64,000 nucleotides of DNA from assembly GCF_904849725.1 (NCBI RefSeq), contig NC_058519.1, positions 535,874,316-535,938,315 of the forward strand. The letters run 5' to 3'. The first letter of the stretch is position 1. Each line of letters opens with the position of its first letter. Both the position numbers and the translations under genes were made by a program. Below the pieces are notes generated by a model that was not told the DNA's origin, searched no databases, and saw nothing but the letters and a program-made list of their open reading frames with translations. This stretch comes from Hordeum vulgare subsp. vulgare. Taxonomy: Eukaryota; Streptophyta; Magnoliopsida; Poales; Poaceae. This document shows positions 1-14,000 of the stretch, piece by piece.

Positions 1-8
1 GGGGATGT

Positions 9-1584
9 TGATACGTCCCAAACGTATCTACAATTTCTGTTTGTTCCATGATCTTTTGGGTCACATTGTTATATGTTTTGCTACACTTTCATACATTTTA
101 CACATATTTGGACTAACCTACTAACTCAGTGCACCTAGTGCGAGTTTCTGTCTGCTGATGTCTTTTTTTCAAAGACTTTTACCCCAATTTACCGAGTCCC
201 AAAAATTCCGAGAAAAACATATCAAAATCAGCATGACAGAAGCTTCGAGAGCACCAAAGGTCGGCCATAGGGGAGCCAGGCGTCGCCCAGGCGGCCTCCC
301 TGCGCGGCCTACCCCTTGGTTGCGCCCACAGGTCACCTAGGTGGCCCCAACCCCTCTGGTGCCCTACCTTGGCTCCTATTTTTACCCCCGTGGAGGAAAC
401 CCTGATTCCGGAACCCTTTTCACGAGAAGCAATTCCGATCTTCGCCGCCATCGCCAACAAGTTTCGGGGGACTAGAATTCCCGTGTCGGCACCCTGCCGG
501 GACGGGGAAGTTCCCCCGGATTCATCTTCATCGATGTTGCTTCCTCCCTTCATGAAGCGGGAGTAGTTCCTCCTCGGGGCTGAGGTCTTCTGCAGTAACT
601 ATGTGGTTAATTCTGTCTCTCATGATGTGATCTTGATTGTGATCATGGGTTATGTTAATCGAGGGTGATCCCATGATGTTTCCCCTTCTTCTATGTATTG
701 AATTGATGTACTCACTTGATCTTATCTAGTATAATCCCCAAGACCATGGTGACAACGGTCTATTGGACATGGATTAGAAGAATATTTTCATGAGTGATTT
801 CCTCTTTTGTGAATTGATTGAAGATTGTGAGTCTCTTGGTGCTTGTCTTTGACTATCCTTGAGATACGTTGTGGTGATTGTGGTACTATCTTTAATGCCT
901 GTTCGGCAACGCTCCCCGGAGCGGAGCGGCCTTTGACCAGCTCCGGAAAATGTTATTGCACGCCACTCCGCTCCGGCGCGGAGTCGCGGAGCGGAGGGAA
1001 TCCGAACGCGGCTTTAGATGGCCGCGGTGACATTGGGAAATCCATAGAGAGAACTACGAACTCTAAGGTGTGCTTTTGTAGCCCTACATAATTCTCGTCC
1101 TCTCTTGATCACAAAGGAATGACCTCCGAGTACGTCTACATTTCCCGTTTCAGTGGAAATATCATGTGATTAGACTATGTTAATGTTGTTGGGAGTTGCC
1201 ACTAGTGAAAGTATGGAGCCTATGCCCTATTTCTCACCATTGTTACACCATTTATGCTCATTTTTGTCACTTGCTACCTTGCTATCATTTTTATTTCAGA
1301 TTTACAATACCTTGTTTTATCATTCATATCACTTGCCTTTTAACATCTCTTCGCCGAACTAGTGCACCTATACAACTGACAATTGTGTTAGGTGTGTTGG
1401 GGACACAAGAGACTTCTTGTATCTTAATTATAGGGTTGCTTGAGAAAGACCATCTTCAACCTCTACTTCCGTGAGTTCGATAAACCTTATGTCATCCACG
1501 TGAGGGAAATTGTTATTGTCTTACAAACCTATGCACTTGGAGGCCCAACATAGTTTACAAAAATAAAAGCGTGCATAGATGTGA
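9..1584 (+). mobile_element. Gypsy-type LTR (3' LTR or solo LTR), same family as element G1
   Basis: The window opens with a purine-rich GGGGATGT followed by TGATACGTCCC, the junction of a polypurine tract and a Gypsy LTR. The sequence then runs collinear, in reverse complement, with the two G1 LTRs at 40992-42448 and 46395-47847. The far end, near CTTGGAGGCCCAACATAG (about 1535-1555) to position 1584, matches the start of the G1 LTRs, but its last bases are mutated. The internal part of this element lies left of the window, so full element and solo LTR cannot be told apart. It is visibly more diverged from the G1 LTRs than they are from each other, and it carries a private 117-bp insert at 895-1011. 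Confidence 0.85.
895..1011. repeat. GC-rich 117-bp insertion in the LTR, probable MITE
   Basis: The aligned G1 LTRs lack this block. It is flanked by a CTTTA direct repeat (890-894 and 1012-1016), consistent with a target-site duplication. It is rich in CGCTCCG/CGGAGCG inverted motifs and can fold into a strong hairpin. Its ends share GTTCGG in inverted orientation (CCTGTTCGGC on the left, CCGAACGCGG on the right). No coding capacity is seen. The superfamily is uncertain. Confidence 0.6.
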
Positions 1585-1643
1585 GAGGCTAGCACGGAGA
1601 TCGATCAGGCTCGAGCCGGGGTGCTCAAGGCAGCGGGTCCGTC

Positions 1644-2177
1644 TCACGATGTCGATTGGGCGTGCTCAATCCCATTCATGGGAACGTCAGTTCCTCGAAG
1701 AACTGGTGTAGCACGATGAAAATGGCGAGACCCTGGAAGAATGCCAACCTCGAGGGACAGAACGCACCGATGAGCCACGTGATACAAATCCGCCACAGTC
1801 GTCACCACATGTGCAGCGAGTTCGGCGTGGACCCCAAGGCTGTTCAGTTTCTGAAGAACGTTGTGACGATAGCTGCCTCCAGCACACCTCGGGCCTGTGC
1901 GTGCAGATGGCGGAAGCCAGTCACGTAGCTCCTGAGCTACTTGCCCGACCTCTCCGGGAGGCGTAGGAGACCAGCCTACGTGGGCCTTGGCTGCCCATGG
2001 TTCCTCGAGCGCGGGACACCCTTCCACGACACTAAGTATGTAAATGGCGTTGGTGTCCACTTGTTCCATATATGTCATCCATTTAAAAAGGCTCATATGG
2101 CATTCATGGAAATCCAATAAAATTAAGTGGCATAATTGGACAACCCACCAAAGCCCACGATGCCAACGGCTGATCAT
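1644..2177 (-). other. unidentified open frame of 177 codons, possible gene fragment
   Basis: A single open frame of 177 codons on the minus strand lies just right of the LTR. It contains a VVEGCPALEE segment that resembles leucine-rich-repeat stretches of grass F-box proteins, but the rest is not recognised. No start context, intron structure or conserved domain can be confirmed. It could be a captured gene fragment, repeat DNA or chance. The function is not assigned. Confidence 0.25.
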
Positions 2178-3060
2178 TTGTTATTTGCATCTTTTTCCAA
2201 ACACATGAACTGCAATTTCACATCCTAGGCGTTGTCGAGCTCGGTGGCTGGCGGCTGGCCTGCTGCAGCTGCACGACGCCGCGCACTAGCCGCCTACTGC
2301 CGACCGCGGACTGGGCAGCTGCGGGTTGTGGGCTGTGGGTTGGATGCGATGACGTCAGGAACAACACGTACTCTCACCTTCTCAGTTGTACCTAGCTCGG
2401 GGCTTGAGCAATGGCGAGTTCGGGGACACCCATCTTCCCTGCACTCGCTCCCTTTTTGTTCGGCATTGACCTGTTTGCTCTCCAAGGAGTTGTGCTAAGC
2501 GTCGGCATGACCAATACTTTCACCATGACCGGCCGTTGTCCGTCAGCCAGAGGCCGCTGGTGTCCAAGAGTGGCAGGTTCACGCTGGGATTTTTTTTAGC
2601 CAGGTACATGCAGCAATCTCACTTAGTAGCTAGGATCGTCTTGGTATTCCAGCGGCGGCACAGCATGCAGCTGGTGGCTAACCATTGTTTGCTTGATGAA
2701 ATTTCTGGCCACGCATGGGCGCCACATAAGCCATATAAATGTTAACTGGACAATGACAAAATCCCATATAAGAAATTATGGACAATGCGGACAAGTCTCA
2801 TAATGTCCAACAAACTGTCCACTTACATCCTGACACGACACCATGCCGCCGAGGTGGGCATTGCATAGCCATGGCATAGCGGGAAGAGACCCTGCCAGGT
2901 AAATGCACGTGGGCGCATGTCGTAGGACGAGGAATCCTGCCCTGCACCATCCTTAAAGATGCACTTGTCGGATTCGATGCTCGAGGGAATTGGTGAAGTG
3001 GACTAAGACAACCAGAGACATCTCAGCCCCCTACCTGGCGTGTCAAATGTTGGTTTCTAA
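2178..3060. other. intergenic, nothing recognised
   Basis: Only short overlapping frames in both strands occur here, with no recognisable domain, repeat end or promoter. Part of it (2230-2600) is moderately GC-rich. Confidence 0.4.
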
Positions 3061-4730
3061 GAACCTACATATGAGTTATGATAAACAACCCTTTGAGAGT
3101 TTAGTCGGGGACTGAACGCACCCAACTATCCTAAGTCATGAGTGGTATGTAGTGGATGAACATGAAGAACCACCCAGGTCTGGGCTACCCTGTTGGTGTA
3201 ATACCCTACTCCTGCTTGGTTGTATTGCAATGGTAGATAGTTACAACGTGTGTTATAATGGTGAAGTTGACCTCTATGTCTCTTCTCTGATGGAAAGATC
3301 GGCCCTTTGAGAAGTCCATGTCTCCTCTATTTATAGTGTCGAGAGAGGCCTTGTCGGAGGCTCCTATTGGTCGAATATATACTCTAATAGACTAGTATAG
3401 CCTGTACCACGATGGTATGGTTGTTTATGGCACGCTTATACGAGTGATGAACTCGTCCTTCCGGGGCTATGTGATATCCACCAGATACTTACATGTTGTC
3501 GCGATGTACCGATAGTGTAGTAGTCTAAGTGGTAGGTGAATCTTACTGTAGCCATTATGGCTGCCCTTGGGCTTCACGGGTCAATTCAGAACCCGTGCGC
3601 AAGGGCTAGTCATTCGATCCCCGCATGGCTCCTTAGGGAGCAATGTTTATCAGTGCGGGCCATAGTACTCCTCCGAGAGGTCGCACCCATTCTGTTGGAG
3701 GAGTGGATGGTGCCTCATCGTCTCTTCCCGGAATATCTCGGGAAGAGGTCTTGAAGGAAGATCGCCTTGCTCCCTTCAACCCCCCTCGATACGCCAAGTC
3801 GTAGCCCACCGGGTGCATCGAGGTCTTCATGAGTACCTTCTTGCTCAGGGAAATATTCGTGCCTTCGAGGCCAAGGCTCTTATCACCGGGTCGGTAATAC
3901 CCCGGTTTTACTAACATTGACAGGTTAGGTATGTTTTCACGGGCTTGCATCAAAAATAGGATATCATATATGACCTATGGTAGTATCTTTTCAAGCATAA
4001 TATTATGTACTGACCTCGATATCTTTTCTATGTGATGGTTCAGTATAACCTATGGAGGATGACATTAAGTGGCGATCATCATCAAGGTTGCAATGTGCAA
4101 GTTAAAGTGGAGCATCATGAAAAGAGCATGCTTGAAACTTGCCGACTTTTACGATGATAATGGACATGTGAAGATGTGATGAAGAGAGATTCACCCATAG
4201 TGGAGTATGGGGGAGCAATTCGCTAGTCTTTATCGAGTCAACGCAATCAAGAACTATGGTCCAACTTGAGAAGCTCAAGATCATCATCATCCAGCTCAAG
4301 TGGATTATGGCAAGACAAAGGTTTGTCCTTGATAGATTTTCTATTTTACCGGTCTCCTTGTGTTAGTTGGGAGACCGGGTTATAGGATTGATTGTCCTAC
4401 TATCAACAATGGCTCTTGAGAGTAACTTGATCGTATCGTTCGTAGAGAGTTCAAACCTTTGCACCCTTGATATAATTTTTCTTGGTTCTTTTTTACACTT
4501 TTCTACGTGAGCTTTTAGAGTTTGTGTTTGTCATATTGTCAAATTCAAGTTCATCGAAAGCGAATTTCTTATGCATCATCTTTTCGTCTTATTGTTGTAG
4601 TTTGTTGATTCGGATCTAATCATTTTTTCTACGCACAGCTTTGATCTTACATAATTTTGTTATTTGCTACCGTGTTTTTAGTGTGCATAGATTGACGCTG
4701 GTTGTGTGTATCATGACTATGCAGAAATTG
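3061..4730. repeat. degraded transposon-like DNA left of RECQL5
   Basis: The stretch lacks a convincing gene. Its texture resembles internal parts of Triticeae LTRs: stop-rich frames, a minus-strand frame at 3633-3953, and an AT-rich block at 4400-4700 with phrases such as a GGAGACCGG inverted pair near 4350-4378. No LTR ends, primer site or TSD can be placed, so the family is left open. It lies immediately upstream of the RECQL5 transcription unit. Confidence 0.4.
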
Positions 4731-5068
4731 AATGCGTTTTCAAGGTGCTTGTATATTATTGATACTTCATTTTAAATTAATAAAATTCACCCTTTTTATA
4801 GAAAAATATACTGAAAATCCCAGTTTTAACTCAACACCTAACCGAAAATCCTCGACTAATAGGTTGCTTGATTTTCAAATTTTCAGTTCAGACCACCGAA
4901 AAATCACCAACCGAGATCTCGGTTTGTACAGAAGAACGCCCGCTGCTGGCCTTGCTACTTCTCCAAACCGGTGCTTGGCGGGAAATCCCCTCAAATCTCC
5001 CTCCAATTCTTCGACTCCGTCCCCCACCTCCAGCCCACCGCCCCGCACCACCAATTCCGCCACCAGCG

Positions 5069-8000
5069 ATGTACTCTTCGCTCCACGCCGCCGACTCCGA
5101 CTCCGACGACTCCCTCCTCTCCGACGTATCCGCCTCCCCGACTCGCCGGTGCTCGCCAGCACCTCGCCCTTCACCGCCCAAGCACCGTCCCACGCCAGAT
5201 CCCACATCAAAACCCAAACGCAAGCCCAAACCAAAGCCCAAGCCCGTACCCTGCTCTACCCCCGCCCCCGCCTCCGCCTCCGCGCCTCCGATCCGCGCCG
5301 CCGCCCTCTCCGACCCGCACGGCCTCGCCGCGCGCATCGCCCCGGGGTCAGCGCTCACCGCCAGCGCCAGCACAGTCTCCTTCTCCTCCTTCCGCCGCCT
5401 TGTCCAGTCTCGCAACCTCTCATTCGAACCATCCGCCGCATTCACGAACCCCGCCCCCGCGCCAGAGTTCGAGCCTGAGCCCGAGCCCGCGGGGGGAAAC
5501 CCTATTTCGAAGCCCGAGCCCGTGGAGATACCAAGCGCCGAGCCCGCGGAGATACCAAGCGCCGAGCCGTCCCCGCCCCCGCCCCCGGCAATCACCCACC
5601 CGCCGCCGCAGCTCAGGCCTAAGCGGGTGCACCCCAACTCGGTGTCGGAGGCCCCTACGGCCGCGGCCGAACAACCGAAGCGGCCGAGAGGGGACCCCGC
5701 GGGCAACTTCGTTCGGCTCAACATCAACGGGCACGGCCGGAAGAAGTCGTTCAAGTCGCAGGCCAGGCGCCCGACGAAATACCGCTCCTGGAAGCGGCAG
5801 CAGCCCGGCGGTGGAAAGCCCCGGACAGGTGCCGATGAGGAAGGGGATTTCGTGGCGGAGGCGCTCCTCGAGCGGGAGAAGAATGCGGCGGCAGGTGATG
5901 ATGGTGTTTTCAAGACTGTCGAGGTAGCCAGAGAGGACCCGTCCGAGCAGAATCTCGAGATCTTGCTCAGGAAGGTGTTTGGTTATGATTCGTTCCGCCA
6001 GGGTCAGCTTGAGGCCATCCAGAATGTAGTTGCAGGGGAGTCGACGGTGCTTGTGCTGCCCACCGGCGCGGGCAAGTCACTGTGCTATCAGGTTTGCAGC
6101 CAAAATTGAGTTATTGTTTTGCTATAAGCCAATTCCGACATGGTGTTGATGCTAATTTTCAGTTGCCCGCTATGATTTTGCCTGGACTGACACTGGTGGT
6201 GAGCCCATTGCTTTCATTGATGGTTGATCAATTGAGGAAGCTCCCCGCATTTCTCCCAGGAGGCCTTCTTGCGAGTAGTCAGGTAAATGCTAAATTTTCT
6301 ATGCTTGCTGCTAGTCCTACTCATTTTTTTCTTTCTAATATAGGTGTTATATTGTTTTACTCATTCAGACGAGTGATGAGTTTCATGGAACATTGCGGCT
6401 GTTGCGTGCAGGTGAAATGAAGGTACATCTTTCTTTAGCGTCATTTCTGAACAGACCACCCTTGCATTTTTGCCTTATCTAGAGAATCATCCCTGCATAC
6501 CTTGCAAAATCTATTTATAGCTCAATGTATTTTCTTGATGTTGTAGCAAGAATATGGATTTGAGAAACAACAATTCTTCTTAGATTCGGAATATGAACCC
6601 TATTGGCCTCACATGTTTTGCAGTAGTGACGTTGACCTATATTTTGCTTCAGTATGCTGAGATAGCTTCCATTGTTTATCAGGTTCTTTTTGTTTCCCCT
6701 GAGAGATTCTTGAATGAAGAATTTCTGAAGATATTCAGGGACACACTCCCAATATCTCTTGTTGTGATTGATGAAGCCCATTGCATTTCTGAATGGTGAG
6801 TTTATATTTCATCTTAGTTCATCTGAGAACACTAGATACTTGTTTACAGTTGGCATTGTGATCTATTTTCATAGTTGAAAAAGACAGCAACTCTATTATA
6901 GACAGTTACCAGCTATACAAATACAATTGAACAAGACAGCAACTCTATTATAGACACGCATCATTGGCTAGGTAAGAAATACCCAACAAAATTTGAATCA
7001 CATAATCAGATGGGGGCAACCGATGCACCGATAAGAAGCTATCATATACTCCCTCCGTTCCTAAATATAAGTCCTTTTAGAAATCTCACTATGGACTACG
7101 TACGGATGTATATAGACATACTTTAGAGCGTTGATTCACTCATTTTGCTCCATATGTAGTCCCTAATGAAATATCTGAAAAGACTTATATTTAGGAACGG
7201 AGGGAGTATCTTGGACTATTGATATGATTATCTTGCTATCTTAATAATAACGCTCCCATTAGCTTTCATATAAGCAAATGCTAGCAACTACTTACTTTTG
7301 ATTTTAAATTAGCTCTGCCATTAGACTGCATGGTGAATTCTGCTCTACCACTCTTTTTATCAAAGCTTGTGTTTACTTTTTGTGGCACATTCAATTAGTT
7401 TCGTTGCTTTGTTTTCTTACTCTATTATGTACTTGCTCTTCATTTTGTAGTGTTAGTGTATCTAAGTTCATGATCTAATCTTTCATTTCTTCCCAAACGG
7501 ACAGGTCTCATAATTTTAGACCTTCATATCTAAGGCTTCGAGCATCACTACTTCGGAGAAAGCTTAATATTCAATGTATTCTTGCAATGACTGCAACTGC
7601 AACAACTCAAACCTTGCAGGAGATAGTTAATGTCTTAGAAATTCCATCTGGTAATCTCATACAGACGTCTCAAATAAGGGAAAATCTAAAGCTGTCTATC
7701 AGCTTGAGTGATAACAGGTAGTTTACTCATCCTCAATACCAAAGTCTATTTAATATGGTATATATTTGAAATAAGGCAAATGAGATATGACACATTATAT
7801 TGTGTGTCACAGGCTGAAGGATTTATTGTTGCTATTAAAGTCTCCCCCTTTTGTCAATATGAGAAGTATTATTGTCTATTGCAAATTTCAGGTTAAATTT
7901 TCTCAACCTAAAGATGGTTAACACACCTGCCCAGCTGTTATTTGATACAATTCAATATTGCATATATAACCTTTTTCATGTTATCTTGAACAGACAGAAA

Positions 8001-11000
8001 CAGATTATGTTTGTAAGCACTTGTGTGATAACAACATTAATGCCAAGGTTGGCATTCCATCTTAAGCTCAATATGAGTTAGCTACGCATACTTTTCTCTC
8101 TGACATCTTCTATTTTTATAGAGCTACCATAGTGGACTTTTGATGAAAAAGAGGAGCCGGGTACAGGAGCTGTTTTGCTCCAACAAAATAAGAGTGGTAT
8201 ATGCTTGCTTACTTAGTTCCTCGATATTTCGATTTCATAGGTTGTACTCCCTCCATTCCTAAATATAAGTCTTTTTAGAGATTCCACTATGGAATACATA
8301 CGAAGCAAAATGAGTGAATCTACACTTTAAAGTATGTCTATATACATCTGTATGTAGTTTATAGTGAAATTTCTAAAAAGACTTATATTTAGGAACGGAT
8401 GGAGTATTATGTAGGTTCAGGTATCTAACTTTGTTTTTCCACCTTGAGGAAGGTTGTTGCAACTGTGGCGTTTGGCATGGGTCTTGATAAGAGTGATGTC
8501 GAAGGGGTATGAATATATCCACATAATTATTTTCAATCTACATCCGTAAACAAGAAATAATTCAGTTTTCTTTCAAATGCGCAGCCCATAACTAAAGAAT
8601 AATAATAATAATTGCTAACTTGGACTGACACAAGCGTTCTTTCCTTAGGTGATCCACTATAGGTTGCCAGAAAGTCTTGAAGAATACATACAGGTATGAA
8701 CTTCATGATGTGATATACACTTCTCTGTTCTACTCTCTCTTCTTGAACGTATGGGTATGCTCTTTCAGGAAACTGGCCGTGCTGGAAGGGATGGGCGGTT
8801 ATCACACTGTCACCTTCTTTTTGATTCAACGACATTCTATAAGATTCGCAGTCTTTCTCACAGGTGAATTAATTTTCTAAGTTCTTTGTTCTCTCATCTG
8901 TATATTTCCTGTGAAATGACTCTAAGAAACCCCTTTTGGCAGCGATGGCATTGATGAATATGCAATGAGCAAATTTCTTAACCAGATATTCTCCTCTGGC
9001 AACACGATAGGGTGTATCTGCTCCTTCCCTAAAGAGTCTACTTCACGCAAGTTTGATATAAAAGAAGAGGTTTGTGCCTGTCCCAACAGCCCATGGTAGT
9101 TTGTTTTGTCATTCACACATTTACCATTGCTTAGAAAGTCCCCTCACAACCTCACACTATATCAAGTTAATTGATACATTTCTGCACTGGTAGACATACC
9201 ATGGAGGTTAGTGGTTGTTTGATGTCACCTACAAATTTAACTATTTCCATTATAATAAATTGGATTAGCTATCTTAAATGACGGTTTTATAGCTGTAATT
9301 TAGAGATGATATCTAGCATTCATATCAAAACATCATAGACAATATTTCTTGATCTTCTGTCTTAAGAAAATCTCAATGTTTAATCTAGGGACTAGAGCAG
9401 TTGTTCGCAAGAACAAACCAGGATCATCATTCTAAACCTTTTCTCTGAAGCAAGTAGTACCTTTGTGATATTTTCCTGTCGCCTGGACACTGGCACGGTC
9501 TCCAATACACTTGTTTGACCATTACATTTTTGAACTGTACGGTACAATGAAATAGGAAGAAAATATGAAAAAATAATGATATAAACTACTTTTGACAAAT
9601 CTACTGTTTTTTTCCCGTGAGTTGTTTTGACCTAAATTTACCTACATATAAACCAATGGAGTATGCTAGTTATATGGAGTAAAGTATGTAGAGGATTTAT
9701 TTGAAAATTTCCCTTTTGCCTAGGAATAACTTCATTGGCTTTGCTAATAAACTTCCTTTAAGCATTTTGGCTACTTTTAAATATAATCTGAACTGTTGGA
9801 TGATCCAGCTAATCTTCAGATGAGATGATCTCCTTACAATTTTTCACTCCAGGTGCTTTTAACAGTCCTCACACAGCTGGAAATTGGTGAGGAGAAGTAT
9901 CTCCATTTACTTCCTCAGTTCAGTGTTACCTGCACACTGTATTTTCACAAGGTATATTCTTATCCAGTGATCTGAGGTTTGCATCATTTGAACCAAAAGT
10001 TTTCTTAGTGTGCTCAGCTGAGGACCATGGTATGTGTCCAGTGGTTAATCCGCAATTGTTCGATAGCATTGTGCCCTTCGCACATGATTACCATGCACAT
10101 CCCGCGTTCATTGTTCTTTTCATAACACGTTTCTCCTTTTCTTTGAACTTCTCTTGATTCGCTGAATTGTATTGCTGCAGACATCACCGCAACTGCTTGC
10201 TGACAAGAATATACTACTTAGATCAATTCTAAATAAGTAAACGTTCCCTCTACTTTTGTTTTGAAGTGCCCTTCTGAACTTACTGAACCTCTCTAAGATT
10301 CTGATTCTGTATGAAAAAGCAGGTCAGAAATGAAGGATGGCAGTTATGTCTTTGAAATACCAAGAGTTGCTAATGATATGAGGATCACAATGAATGAAGT
10401 GTTTGATCGTTTGCAAAAGCTAAAGGTCTGCCTGAATGAACCTAGTCATTTTTTCCTGTTAGCGTCGTGTTTTTGAGGTGTCCATGAATTCCGTGGTTAC
10501 CACTTATTTATGTTCAAATATGTGTCGCTAAGCTTATCAAACAGCAAAACTGGAATTGATTTTGAGCTGATTTCAGAATTTCACCCTTAATTTCGTATTT
10601 AGTTTAGTTGAATCACTGGTTATATTTTGTTTGCTGCACATAAGGATTTAATTTCAAATATGCAGTAGGTAACTAGCTGGATGCTTTGATCTTTGTTCCT
10701 TTGTTTCCTGTAACTTTTTTTTTTGAACACACATCAAAATGCTTGTTGTTGTCATTAAGAAGAGGATGACCACGGAAATCATATCGAAACAAAAACCAAA
10801 GCAAAAGAAACACAATAGGACAAAGAAGAGAAACCAACTAAGCTAGGTCAGGTTGGGCCAAAACTGAGACAACAGCTGGTTTGACCTTTGTAACTTCGTT
10901 TTCTGTTTAAGTTGCATTTTGGTACCTAACTCCCCCTAAATTTCAAGAAGATTAACAGCTGGCTGTATTGTACCTAGGTATGGACAGTGTACCTAGTATA

Positions 11001-14000
11001 GTACCTAGCATCTGTAGCAACCAAGTAGTAACTGACAGTTTGGAAATTGCTTTTGGAGGCCAAGCGCCATGGAGGCCTTTAAATTTCATGAAAATACATA
11101 TTTTAATAGTTCAAAAAATACATAGATATATGAAGGTATAATACACAAGTGTGTAAATTTTCAGAACTAAATACGTTGGAATGAGGGCTATGTAAAAAAG
11201 ACAAATCTGAAGCTTTTTAACACATGACACTATTCATCTTTCTAGACCATGAATTTTTCTTTTTTGTACAGGTCGCGTCTCAAAGTATTTTGATCTGAAA
11301 TTTTACACACACACGGATTACATACTTTTTTAGTTGTATAATTTTTTTCAGATTTTTTGGAACCAAAATTTCGAATTTTGAATTTTTCAAAAAATCCGGC
11401 CTCCATGGCTCCCGGGAGCCAAACGTCCGTTCTCCCGACAGTTGCTATACTCCCATATTATGTTGGTACAGTAACCATGTCTGGCCTCGAGATGCGACCC
11501 GGTAGAAGCAGTAGGACAGATTGTACCATTTATTTTGTTTTGCTTCCTTTTTTGTTTTTGGTTTGCTTTGGCTTGGTTTTGTTAGCTGTACGAATGCATT
11601 TCAACGTTTTCTTCTAATACAAAATGATGTGCACTTAGGTGCATATTTGAGAGAAAAAATTGTTGCTATAGAAACATGTATGTTACATCCGTTGTTTTTT
11701 TTAAACAAGGCAAAAGTCTTGCCATTTTATTGATTAAGGGAGATGGTTTTAGACATAAGCCGCCAAGCGGCAAATAAAAGGACTACTCTCGCGGCAATAC
11801 AACACCCATATGTTTTGCTCCAGCCTCCAGCCAAAGCGCAAAGTGACACCTCCTGTTTGATTTTGTTGATGATAACCATGAAAGGGGCCGCCGAGTTGTG
11901 GAAAACTCTAGTATTGTGTTCCAACCAAACCTCCCAAGAGATGAGCATTGTGAGGGAGGCAAGCGCCTTGGGTGAGCCGAGCCGGATCTGAAGGTTACTA
12001 TTCCACCATTCTCTTACCGAAGCCCTCGTCACCCAAGTAGAGACGTGGAGATGTGATGCATGCCGAGCCATGGGAGGACGTCATTCCAAATGCGCATGGT
12101 GTAGCGGCACTGGAAGAGGAGATGAGCCGTGGTTTCTTGGGTTTGTTTGCAAAGAGGGCATAGACCGCAATTAGGCCAACCACGACGGCTCAAGCTGTTT
12201 CTAAATATAAGACGTCCCTGCCAAAACATCTTATATTTAGGAGCGAGGTAGTAGATCATTTGCCCTGCTATGGATTGCAGTAATGTGCCACCAATAGTCA
12301 TTGACTGTATTTGCTTTAGCTAATTGCTATACACACACTACTACTACAGAAAACAGGAGCCTAGTTTCTCTGTTATGTATATCATGTTACTTATGATCAC
12401 ACTGTTAGGAAAGCAACTTGTCTCTATTGAAGGCTCAAGGGGCATATATATATATTACACATGACTTGAGGTGCAAGGAAAGTAAACATAGACTAATAAG
12501 GACTCCTAGACTAATACTAATAGACTAATAAGGACTCCTAGACTAATACTAATACTTCCTAACACCCCCCCTCAAATGCAAAGCGTATGCAATAGCATTG
12601 CATTTGAAGAAGTGTAATACTAAAATGATAATCCAAATCCGCGTCTTGAGAGTGTCGTCGTAGCATGAAGAGTCTTCAAAACTTGTCGAGTCGCCGAAGG
12701 AGATAACGAAGAGATGGCACATCAGAGGTAGACACTGCATCACTTGAAGATACAAGATAAGTATCAAGAGAAGATGGGTTGTGAAAAGAAGATGGCACAT
12801 CAAGAGAATAAAGCATTGCGCGGAAAATCATAGTCCACGACAACCGACGGCAAAAGAAGCTCGGCGGTTAAGGCACGATGAACATAGATTGACAATGCAA
12901 AAGAAGTCCAGAAAATCCTATAGAAAACAACAAGGGCAAGTAGGCCACAAAAGTTGCATAGAAAGGATCAGGACCGGAGAAAGGCTGACGGACTAAGGTA
13001 TGTATGGTGGACTCGCATGGCATGAGGAAACACAAAATATCAACAGATTTGATGGACGCAGCGGAAAACAAAGAAAACACACACTAGATTAGGGATGATG
13101 GCAGCGGAAGAGAAAAAAAATATATCATGGCGGCGAAGGCCAATTCCAACCAGAGTGTGCGTGAGACGGTCCTGACTGTGTAGAAGGTGGTTGCTCAGTG
13201 CGGGAAGCCTGAGTCACAATACCAGCAGTACCCGTCGAGGAAGAACCTGAAGCAGCGAGTAGAAGCTTAAGTCTCAGGATATCCTGCTCAGTCAAAGCGA
13301 TGGCTGAAGCTATCGAGGTAGATGACGAAGTCTCTGTAGATGATGGTTGCGCCTGGCGCAAGTGTTTCTTCTTCGTGTAGCAGTGAGACTCAATATGACC
13401 ATCATTGTTGCAGTAGCCACAATGTGGACGGGGGCGACCTGAGTCTCCAGAAGGAGTGGACAAGAGCGGCGGAGCACTCGAGTGAGAAAGGGTCGGTGCA
13501 GCGGGTGGCGTAGAAGTAGCCCGAGCAGCGAGCACCGAGGGAACCTCCAGTAAACCAACACCACGTAAGCGAGTCTCCTCAGCACGAATCTCAGAAAGCG
13601 CCTCCATGAAAGAAATACGGCCACGAGCAAACAACTGAGCACGCCGGGGCTCAAACTCCTTACGGAGCCGAGACAGGAACTCGTAGACGCGATGAAACTC
13701 CAAGTTGATCTGGACAGCCTGGCAACAGGGGCAAGTACGACAACCAGCAGTGCGGAGAGAATCGAGTTGGCGCCAGATAGCAGAACTCTGTGCATAGAAG
13801 TCATCAACAGTAGAGTCACCCTGCTGAAGAGCATGCTCCTGACGAACCACGGAGAGGTATAAGGCATCACCAGAGGGCGCATAGCGCTGACGAAGGCGAG
13901 TCCACATCTCAAAGGCAGTAGGAAGGCCCAAAAACTCAGAGGCAAACTGAGGCAGAACGCTAGCAGTGAGAACAGCTACAACACGAGCATCATCATCAAG

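Noticed and set aside
4888..5913. Long minus-strand open frame (341 codons) over RECQL5 exon 1
   Set aside because: It is the antisense shadow of the GC-rich helicase exon. It shows only low-complexity Gly/Ala/Ser sequence and no domain.
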